Shown: positions 52,648 to 63,892 of the stretch, in pieces
Layout: every line of letters begins with the position of its first letter
Numbering within the stretch: position 1 is the stretch's first letter
DNA from: Chlorocebus sabaeus
Taxonomy: Eukaryota; Chordata; Mammalia; Primates; Cercopithecidae
Length of the DNA stretch: 64,000 nt
Assembly: GCF_047675955.1 (NCBI RefSeq)
Contig: NC_132931.1
Coordinates: 620,001-684,000, forward strand
Direction: 5' to 3'
Notes under the pieces: model-generated
Database searches by the model: none
What the model saw: the letters and a program-made list of their open reading frames with translations, nothing else
Told to the model about the DNA's origin: nothing
Program-made: the position numbers and the translations under genes

Positions 52648-55600
52648 TTGTCATTGCGATAGTTTGCTGAGAATGATGGTTTTCAGCTTCATCCATGTCC
52701 CTACAAAGGACATGAACTCACCCTTTTTTATGGCTGCATAGTATTCCATGGTGTATATGTGCCACATTTTCTTAATCCAGTCTATCATTGATGGACATTT
52801 GGATTGGTTCCAAGTCTTTGCTATTGTGAATAGTGCCACAATAAACATACGTGTGCATGTGTCTTTGTAGCAGCATGATTTATAATCCTTTGAGTATATA
52901 CCTAGTAATGGGGTGGCTGGGTCACTATTTCTAGTTCTAGATCCTTGAGGAATCACCACACTGTCTTCCACAATGGTTCAACTAGTTTACAATCCCACCA
53001 ACAGTGTAAAAGTGTTCCTGTATCTCTACCTCCTCTCCAGCACCTGTAGTTTCCTGACTTTTTAATCATTGTCATTCTAACTGGTGTGAGATGGTATCTC
53101 ATTGTGGTTTTGATTTGCATTTCTCTGATGGCCAGTGATGATGAGCATTTTTTCACGTGTCCGTTGGCTGCATAAATGTCTTCTTTTGAGAAGTGTCTGT
53201 TCATATCCTTTGCCCACTTTTTGATGGGGTTGTTTCTTTCTTGTAAATTTGTTTGAGTTCTTTGTAGATTCTGTAGGTGGCCTGTTCACTCCGATGGTAG
53301 TTTCTTTTGCTGTGCAGAAGCTCTTTAGTTTAATTAGATCCCATTTGTCAATTTTGGCTTTTGTTGCCATTGCTTTTTGTGTTTTAGACATGAAGTCCTT
53401 GCCCGTGCCTATGTCCTGAAAGGTATTGCCTAGGTTGTCTTCTAGGGTTTTTATGGTTTTAGGTCTAACATTTAAGTCTTTAATCCATCTTGAATTGATT
53501 TTTGTGTAAGGTGTGAGGAAGGAATCCAGTTTCAGCTTTCTACATATGGCTAGCCAGTTTTCCCAGCACCATTTATTAAATAGGGAATCCTTTCCCCATT
53601 TATTGTTTTTATCAGGTTTGTCAAAGATCAGATGGTTGTAGAAGTGTGGTATTATTTCTGAGGGCTCTGTTCTGTTCCATTGGTCTATATCTCTGTTTTG
53701 GTACCAGTACCATGCTGTTTTGGTTACTGTAGCCTTGTAGTATAGTTTGAAGTCAGGTAGCGTGATGCCTCCAGTTTTGTTCTTTTGGCTTAGGATTGTC
53801 TTGGTAATGCAGGCTCTTTTTTGGTTCCATGTGAACTTTAAAGTAGTTTTTTCCAATAGTGTGAAGAAAGTCATTGGTAGCTTGATGGGGATGGCATTGA
53901 ATCTATAAATTACCTTGGGCAGTATGGCCATTTTCATGATATTGATTCTTCTTATCCATGAGCATGGAATGTTCTTCCATTTGTTTGTGTGCTCTTTTAT
54001 TTCATTGAGTAGTGGTTTGTAGTTCTCCTTGAAGAGATCCTTCACATCCCTTGTAAGTTGGGTTCCTAGATATTTTATTCTCTTTGAAGCAGTTGTGAAT
54101 GGGAGTTCACTCATGATTTGGCTCTCTGTTTGTCTGTTATTGGTGTATGAGAATGCTTGTGATTTTTGCACATCGATTTTGTATCCTGAGACTTTGCTGA
54201 AGTTGCTTATCAGCTTAAGGAGATTTTGGGCTGAGACAATGGGGTTTTCTAAATACACAGTCATGTCATCTGCAAACAGGGACAATTTGACTTCTTCTTT
54301 TCCTAATTGACTACCCTTTATTTCTTTCTCCTGCCTGATTGCCCTGGCCAGAACTTCCAACACCATGTTGAATAGGATGATGTGAGAGGGCATCCCTGTC
54401 TTGTGCCAGTTTTCAAGGGGAAAGCTTCCAGTTTTTGCCCATTCAGTATGATATTGGCTGTGGGTTTGTCATAAATAGCTCTTATTGTTTTGAGATTCAT
54501 CCCATCAATACCTAATTTATTGAGCGTTTTTAGCATGAAGGGCTGTTGAATTTTGTCACAGGACTTTTCTGCATCTATTGAGATAATCGTGGTTTTTGTT
54601 TTTGTCTTTGGTTCTGTTTATATGCTGGATTACGTTTATTGATTTGCATATGTTGAACCAGCCTTGCATCCCAGTGATGAAGCCCACTTGATCATGGTGG
54701 ATAAGCTTTTTGATGTGCTGCTGGATTTGGTTTGCCAGTATTTTATTGAGGATTTTTGCATCGATGTTCATGAGAGATATTGGTCTGAAATTCTCTTTTT
54801 TTGTCATGTCTCTGCCAGGCTTTGCTATCAGGATAATGCTGGCCTCATAAAATGAGTTAGGGAGGATTCCCTCTTTTTCTATTGATTGGAATAGTTTCAG
54901 AAGGAATGGTACCAGCTCCTCCTTGTACCTCTGCTAGAATTTGGCTATGAATCTGTCTGGTCCTGGACTTTTTTTGGTTGGTAGGCTATTAATTATTGCC
55001 TCAATTTCAGAGCCTGTTATTGGTCTATTCAGGGATTCAACTTCTTCCTGGTTTAGTCTTGGGAGAGTGTATATATCTAGGAATTTATCCATTTCTTCTA
55101 GATTTTCTAGTTTATTTGCACAGAGGTGTTTGTAGTATTCTCTGATGATAGTTTGTATTTCTGTGGGATCGGTGGTGATATCCCCTTTATCATTTTTTAT
55201 TGCGTGTATTCGATTCTTCTCTCTTTTCTTTATTAGTCTTCCTAGCGGTCTATCAGTGTTGTTGATCTTTTCAAAAAAACCAGTTCCTGGATTCATTGAT
55301 TTTTTTGAAGGATTTTTTGTGTGTCTCTCTCTTTCAGTTCTGCTCTGATCTTAGTTATTCCTTGCCTTCTGCTAGCTTTTGAATGTGTTCGCTCTTGCTT
55401 CTGTAGTTCTTTCAATTGTGATGTTAGGGTGTCAATTTTAGATCTTTCCTGCTTTCTCTTGTGGGCATTTAGTGCTATAAATTTCCCTCTACACACTGCT
55501 TTAAATGTGTCCCAGAGATTCTGGTATGTTGTGTCTTTGTTCTCATTGGTTTCAAAGAACATCTTTATTTCTGCCTTCATTTCATTATGTACCCAGTAGT

Positions 55601-56375
55601 CATTCAGGAGCAGGTTGTTCAGTTTCCATGTAGTTGAGTGGTTTTGAGGGAGTTTCTTAATCCTGAGTCCTAGTTTGATTGCAGTGTGGTCTAAGAGACA
55701 GTTTGTTATAATTTCTGTTCTTGTACATTTGCTGAGGAGTGCTTTACTTCCAACTATGTGGTCAATTTTGGAATAAGTGCAGTGTGGTGCTGAGAAGAAT
55801 GTATATTCTGTTGATTTGGGGTGGAGAGTTCTGTAGATGCCTATTAGGTCCACTTGGTGCACAGCTGAGTTTAATTCCTAGATATCCTTGTTAACTTTCT
55901 ATCTCATTGATCTGTCTAATGTTGACAGTGGGGTGTTAAAGTCTCCCATTATTATTGTGTGGGAGTCTAAGTCTCTTTATAGGTCTCTAAGGACTTGCTT
56001 TATGAATCTGGGTGCTCCTATGTTGGGTGCATATATATTTAGGATAGTTAGTTGTTCTTGTTGAATTGATCCCTTCATCATTATGTAATGGCCTTCTTTG
56101 TCTCTTTTGATCTTTGTTGTTTTAAAGTCTGTTTTATCAGGGACTAGGATTGCAACCCCTGCCTTTTTTTGTTTTCCATTTGCTTGGTAGATCTTCCTCC
56201 ATCCCTTTATTTTGAGCCTATGTGTGTCTCTGCACGTGAGATGAGTCTCCTGAATACAGCACATTGATGGGTCTTGACTCTTTATCCAATTTTCCAGTCT
56301 GTGTCTTTTATTTGGAGCATTTAGCCCATTTACATTTAAGGTTAATATTGTTATGTGTGAATTTGATCCTGTCAT
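52648..56375 (-). pseudogene. L1 ORF2 remnant (endonuclease, reverse transcriptase)
   Basis: The N-terminal endonuclease begins at the ATG at 56375 (SHITILTLNVNGLNAPNKRH) and stops after VLRDL at about 55977. Later open pieces cover the Z domain and the reverse transcriptase, including the LFADD catalytic motif near 54270. The C-terminal Cys-rich region (CWRGG...LLHCWWDCKL) and the ORF2 end (EYYAAIKKGEFMSF) follow. The frame is interrupted many times (at about 55.97, 55.86, 55.29, 54.93, 54.80, 54.55, 54.39, 53.08 and 52.97 kb), so no active protein can result. Confidence 0.93.
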
Positions 56376-56438
56376 TATGATGTTAGATGGTTATTTTGCT
56401 CGTTAGTTGATGCAGTTTCTTCCTAGCATTGATGGTCT

Positions 56439-57459
56439 TTACAATTTGGCATGTTTTTGCAGTGGCTGGTACTGGTTATTCCTTTCCACGTTTAGTGCTT
56501 CCTTCAGGAGCTCTTGTAGGGCAAGCCTCGTGGTGACAAGATCTCTCAGCATTTGCTTGTCTGTAAAGGATTTTATTTCTCCTTCACTCATGAAGCTTAG
56601 TTTGGCTGGATATGAAATTCCGGGTTGAAAATTCTTTTCTTTAAGAATGTTGAATATTGGCCCCCACTCTCTTTTGGCTTGGCTTGTAGAGTTTATGCCA
56701 AGAGATCTGCTGTTATTCTGATGGGCTTCCCTTTGTGGGTAACCCGACCTTTCTCTCTGGCTGCCCTTAACATTTTTTCCTTTATTTCAGCTTTGGTGAA
56801 TCTGACAATTATGTGCCTTGGAGTTGCTCTTCTCGAGGAGTATCCTTGTGGTGTTCTCTGTATTTCCTGAATTTGAATGTTGGCCTGCCTTACTAGGTTG
56901 GGGACATTCTCCTGGATAATATCCTGCAGAGTGTTTTCCAACTTGGTTCCATTCTCCCCGTCACTTTCAGGTACACTATCAGACGTAGATTTGGTCTTTT
57001 CACGTAGTCCCATATTTCTTTGAGGCTTTGTTCGTTTCTTTTTACTCTTTTTTCTCTCAACTTCTCTTCTTGCTTCATTTCATTCATTTGATCTTCAATC
57101 ACTGATACCCTTTCTTCCAGTTGATTGAATTGGCTACTGAAGCTTGTGCATTCGTCATGTAGTTCTTGTGCCATGGTTTTCAGCTCCATCAGGTCATTTA
57201 AGGACTTCTCTACACTGCCTATTCTAGTTAGCCATTCGTCTAATCTTTTTTCGAGGTTTTTAGCTTCTTTGTGATGGATTTGAACTTCTTTCTTTAGCTC
57301 AGAGAAGTTTGATTGTCTGAAGCCTTCTTCTCTCAACTAGTCAAAGTCATTCTCTATCCAGCTTTGTTCCATTGCTGGTAAGGAGCTGCATTCCTTTGGA
57401 GGGAGAGAGGTGCTCTGATTTTTAGAATTTTCAGCTTTTCTGCTGTGTTTTTTCCCCAT
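56439..57459 (-). pseudogene. L1 ORF1 remnant (RNA-binding chaperone protein)
   Basis: Starts at ATG 57459 and ends at TAA 56439-56441. A TAG at 57338-57340 interrupts the frame just before LREEGFRQSNFSELK. The coiled-coil (RVSVIEDQMNEMKQEEKLRE) follows, then a frameshift near 56.9-57.0 kb before the RRM-like part (IQEIQRTPQGYSSRRATPRH). Confidence 0.92.
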
Positions 57460-58486
57460 CTTTGTCGTTTTATCTACCTTTGGTCTTTGATGATGATGAT
57501 GTACAGATGGGATTTTGGTGTGGATGTCCTTTCTGTTTGTTAGTTTTCCTTGTAACAGTCAGGACCCTCAGCTGCAGGTCTGTTGGAGTTTGCTGGAGGT
57601 CCATTCCAGACCCTGTTTGCCTGGGTATCAGCAGCGGAGGCTGCAGAACAGCAAATATTGCTGAACAGCAAATGTTGCTGCCTGATCGTTCTTCTGGAAG
57701 CTTCGTCTCAGAGAGGTAGCCTACTGTGTGAGGTGTCAGTCTGCCCCTGCTGGGGGGTGCCTCCCAGTTAGGCAACTCGGGGATCAGGGACCCACTTGAG
57801 GAGGCAGTCTGTCCATTCTCAGATCTCAAACTTCATGCTGGGAGAACCACTACGCTCTTCAAAGCTGTCAGACAGGGACATTTAACTCTGCAGAGGTTTC
57901 TGCTGCCTTTTGTTTGGCTATGCCTTGCCCCCAGAGGTGGAGTCTACAGAGGCAGGCAGGCCTCCTTGAGCCACAGTGGGCTCCACCCCATTTGAGCTTC
58001 CTGGCCACTTTGTTTACCTACTCAAGCCTCAGCAATGGTGGGTGCCCCTCCCCCAGCCTTGCTGCCACCTTGCAGTTTGATCTCGGACTGCTGTGCCAGC
58101 AATGAGCGAGGCTCTGTGGTGTGGGACTCTCCGAGTCAGGCACGGGATATAATCTCCTGGTGTGCCATTTGCTGAGACCGTTGGAAAAGCACAGTATTAG
58201 GGTGGGAGTGACCCGATTTTCCAGGTGCCGTCTGTCACAGCTTCCCTTGGCTAGGAAAGGGGATTCCCTGACCCCTTGTACTTTCCAGTTGAGGTGATGC
58301 CTTACCCTGTTTTGGCTCATGCTCGGTGGGCTGCACCCACTGTCCTGCACCCACTGTCCAACAAGCCCCAGTGAGATGAACCTGGTACCTCATTTGGAAA
58401 TGCAGAAATCACACGTCTTCTGTGTCACTCACACTGGGAACTGTATACTGGAGCTGTTCCTATTCGGCCATCTTGGAACCCCCCTG
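57460..58486 (-). promoter_or_regulatory. L1 5' UTR / internal promoter
   Basis: About 1 kb GC-rich L1 5' UTR with the YY1-type AAGATGGCC near 58470. The known antisense promoter of L1 5' UTRs would fire to the right on the plus strand. Activity unknown. Confidence 0.8.
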
Positions 58487-58505
58487 AAGCTTTTTTGCTT
58501 TCTTC

Positions 58506-58782
58506 CTTTTTTTGATACAGAGTCTCACTCTGTCACCCAGGCTGGAGTGCAGTGGTGCAATCTTGGCTCACTGCAGCCAGGCTCAAGCAGTTCTCCTTCC
58601 TCAGCCTCCGGAGTACCTGGGATTACAGGTGCATGCCACTGTGCTGTCTAATTTTTGTATTTTTAGAAGAGATGGGGTTTCACCATGTTGGCCAGGCTGG
58701 TCTTGAACTCCTGACCTTGTGATCAGCCTGCCTCAGCCTCCCAAAGTGCTGAAATTACAGGTGTGAACCACTGTGCCCTGCC
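58506..58782 (-). mobile_element. Alu
   Basis: GATACAGAGTCTCACTCTG to CACTGTGCCCTGCC; right arm shortened; begins about 20 bases from the L1 5' end. Confidence 0.9.
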
Positions 58783-59938
58783 CTCAGCATGCTTTTGATT
58801 TAGCCAAAGCATCAAAGCATTGGTGAAGAATTGAAGATTGGAAGTTAACACATTTTTTGCTAAAGGAAGTAATAGAGAAAGATAAATATTCCTGGAGCTA
58901 AATCTTCAGTTTGGATTAGTGTGAACATGATGAAACCTGTAGAAACCTTCATTTCTCAAGGCAAAGCTCAAATTCAAGGTTGTGAGGAATGCAGTCACTG
59001 CTTTTGTTAGGGGCAGTTGTGACAGTGATTGCAGAAACTGAGACAGCAAAGCCTGTATTATATAAAGAATGTGCAAGCGCCGTAGAAGACACTGCAAGGA
59101 TTGGGTGCTGGAGCAGTGCTGGACCTGCCATCATCACCAGAGTGCAGCAGCTGTCACCAGAAGGAGAATCTCTACTCTCGCCATCACTAACAGCTCTTGA
59201 CTTTGTCCCACTCATAAAAGATCTTGGAAGGAATTAAAGGTGCTTGGTAGTTTCTCATTCCAACATAACCTTACTTGGCCTGACCATGAAGCATGCATTA
59301 GTCTTTGGACAGGGCAATTCAAATCACAGACCACATAACAAAATAATTTTGTGGCCATCAGAACTGTCTCCTTAAACACACCATGGGTGCACTGTGTTCT
59401 CAGCTTGGGGAAAGGTAGATGTCACACATGAGAAGGTGGTGGAGCCAGGCACGTGATGGAGCCTCGAAGAGTGGGAGGTGGCAGCTGGCTCTGTGAGGAG
59501 GGTGTGAATCTCCTCCTGGGGAGGAGCAGATGCCAGAAAAGGAGGTGAAGATGGGCAGAAGAGGAGGCTGAGCAGCAAGTGAATAGACGCACTCGACCTC
59601 AGAGGAGGAGAGTCCCATGTCTTTATTGGTAATATTCAAATGTGGTTCATACCAGAGTTATTTTCTGTGGCTGAATGGTTCAACTACTCTGAAATCCATG
59701 GGGGGTGGGGGGCGGAAAAAAAAACTCATACTAAAAACCCTTGAGATGCTAAGTTTTAAAGTAAAGGAAATGTTACAAGATTTTCTGAAACCACCAACCT
59801 TTAGCAATATTTTCAGACCTCCTCCAACATTTTCCACTGCCTTTGTCAACAATCATAGATGACCTTCACACTGAGGCGAATCTTCCACTCCCCTTACCCT
59901 TTTCCTTTTCTCTCTCTTTCTCTCCTTTCCTCATCCAG
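58783..59938 (+). other. Unique sequence, no gene recognised
   Basis: About 1.15 kb without a recognised repeat. An 82-codon open frame starts at ATG 58989 and a second, 81-codon frame at 59617; neither resembles a protein I know. A poly-purine/pyrimidine patch (GGGGGGTGGGGGGCGG) lies near 59700. A long polypyrimidine tract (59895-59932) leads to the exon-like segment that follows. Confidence 0.45.
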
Positions 59939-60023
59939 TAACTCCAGTTGGACTCTATTGTTTCCAAGTCGACTTTCGTCCTCATCCACAGCTCCTCCAC
60001 ACGAGCCCTGAACACCTGTTCAT
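59939..60023 (+). other. Orphan exon-like segment
   Basis: 85 bases between a strong acceptor (about 38 pyrimidine-rich bases, then TCATCCAG) and a consensus donor (CAT|GTAAGTG). One phase is open: TPVGLYCFQVDFRPHPQLLH followed by TSPEHLF. The other two phases contain stops. No neighbouring exon was found in the window and the source gene is unknown; it could also be a chance pairing of good splice signals. Confidence 0.4.
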
Positions 60024-60039
60024 GTAAGTGACATCTTTT

Positions 60040-60084
60040 ATGTCTTTATTTTTATATTTTATTTTATTTTGTTTTGTTTTATTT
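60040..60084. repeat. (TTTTA/TTTTG)n tract
   Basis: T-rich TTTTATTTTATTTTG repeats forming the degenerate tail of the next reverse Alu. Confidence 0.8.
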
Positions 60085-60372
60085 TAATTTTGAGATGGAG
60101 TCTCCCTCTGTTGCCCTGGCTGGAGTGCAGTGGCACAGTCTCAGCTTACTGCAACCTCCACCTCCCAGGTTCAAGCATTTCTCTGCCTCAGCCTCCAGAG
60201 TAGCTGGAGGATTATAGGCACCTGCCACCACACCTAGCTGATTTTTGTATTTTTAATAGAGACGGGGTTTCACCATGTTGGCCAGGCTGGTCTTGATCTC
60301 CTGACCTCGTGATCCACCCACCTCAGCCTCCCAAAGTGCTGGGATTACAGGCATGAGCCACTGTGTCTGGCC
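60085..60372 (-). mobile_element. Alu
   Basis: GAGATGGAGTCTCCCTCTG to CACTGTGTCTGGCC. Confidence 0.92.
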
Positions 60373-60559
60373 CGTGATTTACTATTTACTTGTGTAACAC
60401 TTATGCCTGTATTTTAGATGGGAATTGCTGAGGTTTGGTGACTACATCTGGCCTCTCAGGGAAATGGCCAAGTTGTTCAGATTCTTACCTGTATAATGTG
60501 AAGTTGCTTCGTTACTACTGTGAAATGAGTTATAAAGGGAAATTTTTTATTTTTATTTG

Positions 60560-60690
60560 TTTTTTTATTTTAAGTAGAGATGGAGTTTCACCGTATTAGC
60601 CGGGATGGTCTCGATCTCTTGACCTCATGATCTGCCCTCCTGGGCTTCCCAAAGTGCTAGGATTACAGGCATGAGCCACCGTGTCCGGCC
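60560..60690 (-). mobile_element. Alu left-arm fragment
   Basis: AAGTAGAGATGGAGTTTCACC to CACCGTGTCCGGCC with a T-rich start. Confidence 0.82.
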
Positions 60691-60727
60691 ATATTAAAGG
60701 GAATTTTTTATAAAAAGAAATAGATTT

Positions 60728-61021
60728 AGGCTGAGTGCAGTGGCTCATACCTGTAATCCTAGCACTTTGGGAGGCCAAGATGGGTATGGGTGGATTGCCT
60801 GAGCTCAGGAGTTTGAGACCACCCTTGGCAACATGGTGAAAACCCATCTCTACTATACAAAAAAAAAAAAAAAAAAAAGCCGGGCATGGTAGTGGGTGCC
60901 TGTAGTCCCAGCTACTGGGGAGGCTGAGGCATGAGAATTGCTTGAGCCTGGGAGGCAGAGGTTGCAGTGAGCTGACATCACACCATTGCCAGCCGGGGCG
61001 ACAGAGCGAGACTCTGTTGGT
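60728..61021 (+). mobile_element. Alu
   Basis: AGGCTGAGTGCAGTGGCTC; 19-base A linker in the middle; the right arm ends GACTCTGTTGG without a clear A tail. Confidence 0.88.
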
Positions 61022-61239
61022 AAAATATATCTAGTACCAGATGTTTTTGGTCTCCTAATGACCTATCAAACTGCAGGTTTTTTGGCTTTGTAATATATTC
61101 ATTCCACATTTATTCAAGAATTGAAGACTTTTTATATCTTCATTATGTGCCAAGTACTGGGTGGGACACTAGGTGTCAGAGATGAACAAATCCCTGATCC
61201 CAGGATTTCACAGTGGATGTTGGAATTTAATGCCATTTA

Positions 61240-62275
61240 GCGTCATTCGATTCTGCAGTAGTCCCCAAGATTTTCCAAGATCATCCTGTCCTCCAGTATC
61301 CTGTTGATTCAACTTCAGAATATATCCCAGAGTCTGTCCCTCACCATTCCTCACTGCTGCCACCCTGGGCCATCTGCCATCATCTCTCACCTGGATTATC
61401 TCAGTAGTCTCCTAACTGGTTTCCTTGTTTCCATGCTTGCCTCCTTCAGTCTATTCTGTTTGTTTGTTTGTTTGTTTGTTTGTTTTTTGAGACGGAGTCT
61501 TACTCTCTCGCCAAGGCTGGAGTGCAATGCTGTGATCTCTGCTTACCGTAACCTCCATCTCCCAGGTTCAAGCGATTCCCCTGCCTCAGCCACCCTAGTA
61601 GCTGGGATTACAGGCGCCAACCGCTATGCCTGGCTAATTTTTTTGTATTTTTAGTAGAGACAGGGTTTCGCCATGTTGGCCAGGCTGGTCTTGAACTCCT
61701 GGCCTCGAGTGATCTGCCTGCCTTGGCCTCCCAAAGCATTGGGATTACAGGTGTGAACCACACCTGTACTCTCAATACAACAGCTGGAACAGTCCTTTTA
61801 CAGTGGAATTCAGATCATGTTTACCCCTCTGTTCAAACTCTGTGTGGCTTTCTGTTTCTACATGATCTGCCCCCCTACTACCTGTCTCTCTGTGCTTCCT
61901 GCTACTCTCCTGCTCTTACTTCTCTGTATAAACACTGAGCTTATGGTGTTTCCTTTAACATGCCAGGCATGCTTGACCCTGTCCTATCTCTGGGCCTTGC
62001 TGTTCCCTCTGCCTGGAACATTCTTCCTCTGGCATCTGCATGGCTCATTGTCTCACTGCTTTGGATTGAGGCTCAAAAATCACCTTATCAAAAGCGGCTC
62101 CAGGGTGCTCTGCGTGAAATATATCCTCAACTCATTTCCTGTTTGATGTCTGACTCTCCCACTCTTCTTCACTAAAACGTAAGCTCCATAAGGGAAGGGA
62201 TTTTGTCTGTTTTGTTCTGTTGTATCCCTAAATACCTAGAAAGTGCTCAGTAAATATTTGTTGGTTGAATGACTA
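61240..62275 (+). mobile_element. L2 3' end, split by an Alu
   Basis: CTCACCTGGATTATCTCAGT before the Alu and CTGGGCCTTGCTGTTCCC, TCTGCCTGGAACATTCTTCC, ACGTAAGCTCCATAAGGG and CAGTAAATATTTGTTGG after it are the ordered L2 3' end. Confidence 0.85.
61458..61769 (-). mobile_element. Alu inside L2
   Basis: (TTTG)n head, GAGACGGAGTCTTACTCTC to GTGAACCACACCTGTAC. Confidence 0.92.
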
Positions 62276-62484
62276 AATCAACTTATTATTGAATCAGTCA
62301 ATGTCCTCTGTAGGAGGGACTTCTCATACCAGTGGTGCCTATCTGTATGTTAGCTGGTGTAGGGGGGGATGTGGTCAGAATGGCTCTGTCTGTGTGGAAT
62401 AGTTTTGCTTAGCATAATCCCAGCAGGCTCCTATTGGGGTTAAGACACAGTTTTAGCCTTATTAGTATCACTCTTTAATCATAA
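62276..62484. other. Unique sequence
   Basis: No element recognised between the L2 and MIR fragments. Confidence 0.35.
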
Positions 62485-62665
62485 AGTCAGAAGGTGTTAA
62501 AATTGGAAGAGATCTGGGAAACTATTTGGTCTGCTTTTCTCATTATTGATGTGAGAATAACAGAGCCTAGAGAAAGTAAGTTAATTACTCACAATCATAA
62601 AGCTGTACAGGTCAATCTGAAATTAGGCTTCTGACGTCAGACTCTGTAGTCTTTTCTACATGTGT
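62485..62665 (-). mobile_element. MIR fragment
   Basis: AGAGCCTAGAGAAAGTAAGT, TTACTCACAATCATAAAGCT and CTGACGTCAGACTCTGTAGT follow reverse MIR order. Confidence 0.7.
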
Positions 62666-63052
62666 TCTCCCCTCCCTGAGACAGTTCATGGGCTTTCAGG
62701 TTTGATAACTTTCTCTCCAGTCTCTAAACAGGAGCTTTTATCTGGACATTCTAGGTTAGCCTAGATGGACGGTGACCCTGTGATGTGTGGAGAATCCCAA
62801 AGGTTGACCACTGTGAATATGAACTACACTAGATGTGTCAGGAGCACTGCAGGCACACTCACTCCTCCATTTGCTGGAGCCATGTAGGGTAGAAAGGAAA
62901 CCCAAATCAAGACCATTTGCTGCTTCAGTTCCTTTATTGCATGTGGCAGTCCAATGTGTCTCCATTTAAACTCAGATTGTTTGATGGTCAGACCAGCTGC
63001 AGGCCCTTTGGGCCAGAAGTTTTGATCTCCCCAACTGTTCATATTCTTTTCT
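62666..63052. other. Unique sequence, nothing recognised
   Basis: About 390 bases with no repeat or exon that I can support. Confidence 0.4.
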
Positions 63053-63059
63053 TTTTCTT

Positions 63060-63361
63060 TCTTTTTTTTTTTTTTGAGATGGAGTTTTACACTTGTTGCC
63101 CAGGCTGGAGTGCAATGGTGTGATCTCGGCTCACCACAACCTCTTGCCTCCTGGATTCAAGCTATTCTCCTTCCTCAGCCTTCCGAGTTGCTGGGATTAC
63201 AGGTGTGTACCACCACACCTGGCTAATTTTTGTGTTTTTTAAGTAGAGATGGGGTTTCACCATGTTGGCCAGGCTTGTCTTGAACTCCTGACCTCAGGTG
63301 ATCTACCCACCTCAGCTTCCCAAAGTGCTGGGATTATAGGCATGAGCCGCTGTGCCCGGCC
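63060..63361 (-). mobile_element. Alu
   Basis: T-rich head, GAGATGGAGTTTTACACTTG to CGCTGTGCCCGGCC. Confidence 0.92.
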
Positions 63362-63800
63362 GATAACAGATATTTTCTGAGCCCCTGCCAGGTGCCAGGC
63401 ACAGATCTAGGTGCTGGGAACTTAGGGGAGAATAAGTAAGACAGTCTCTGTTCTCGGGGATCTTCTGTTCTAGTGGTGGTGTGGTGGTGGGAAAGAAGAC
63501 TATATACATGCAACAAATGATATGTTTTCAGATGGTGATAAGTAATTTGAAGAAAATAAATGGAGCTGTGGGAGTTAGAATATTTGGGCATTGGGATGGG
63601 CACTGACCTATTGGGGTGGGCAGTGAAGACCTCTCTGAGGAGGTGACATTTGAGCTGAGGCAGCTCAAAGAAGATCTGGGCAAGAGTGGTCCTGATGGGT
63701 AGGACATCGAGTGCAGGGACCTGAGATGTGCGGACTTGGCACGGTGTTTAAGCACCACAGAGATGGTCAGGGTGGCTGGAGCGTAGTGGAGTCTGAAGGA
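63362..63800 (-). mobile_element. L2 3' end
   Basis: CAGGTGCCAGGCACAGATCT, TGATAAGTAATTTGAAGAAA and CTCTCTGAGGAGGTGACATT are the reverse L2 3' end in order. Confidence 0.85.
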
Positions 63801-63892
63801 GGAAGTAATATTCAGATGAGGATGGAACACCTTCTAGGCTATGGAAAGGAATCTGGATAATTCCAATGGAGTAAGAAGCACTGTGATTAAAT

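Larger units (their letters stand above)
52521..58486 (-). mobile_element. Near full-length L1PA-type LINE-1, disabled
   Basis: About 5.97 kb on the minus strand. The 5' end at 58486 starts with the L1 promoter signature, including the CAAGATGGCC YY1 site. It continues through the 5' UTR, ORF1, the inter-ORF spacer and ORF2. At 52521 it stops in the 3' UTR, lacking the last 100-150 bases and poly(A), so the 3' end has been lost after insertion or by rearrangement. No target-site duplication is visible. Both ORFs are broken by stops and frameshifts. No Alu has inserted into it, which fits a moderately young age. Confidence 0.95.

Noticed and set aside
53077..54393. A 438-codon open frame on the minus strand, the longest in the window
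   Set aside because: It is the reverse-transcriptase and downstream part of the disabled L1 ORF2 (LFADD motif), not a host gene.
58989..59237. An 82-codon plus-strand frame starting MQSLLLLGAVVTVIAETETA
   Set aside because: Hydrophobic start looks like a signal peptide, but no family match, no promoter or splice context, and the length is within chance.
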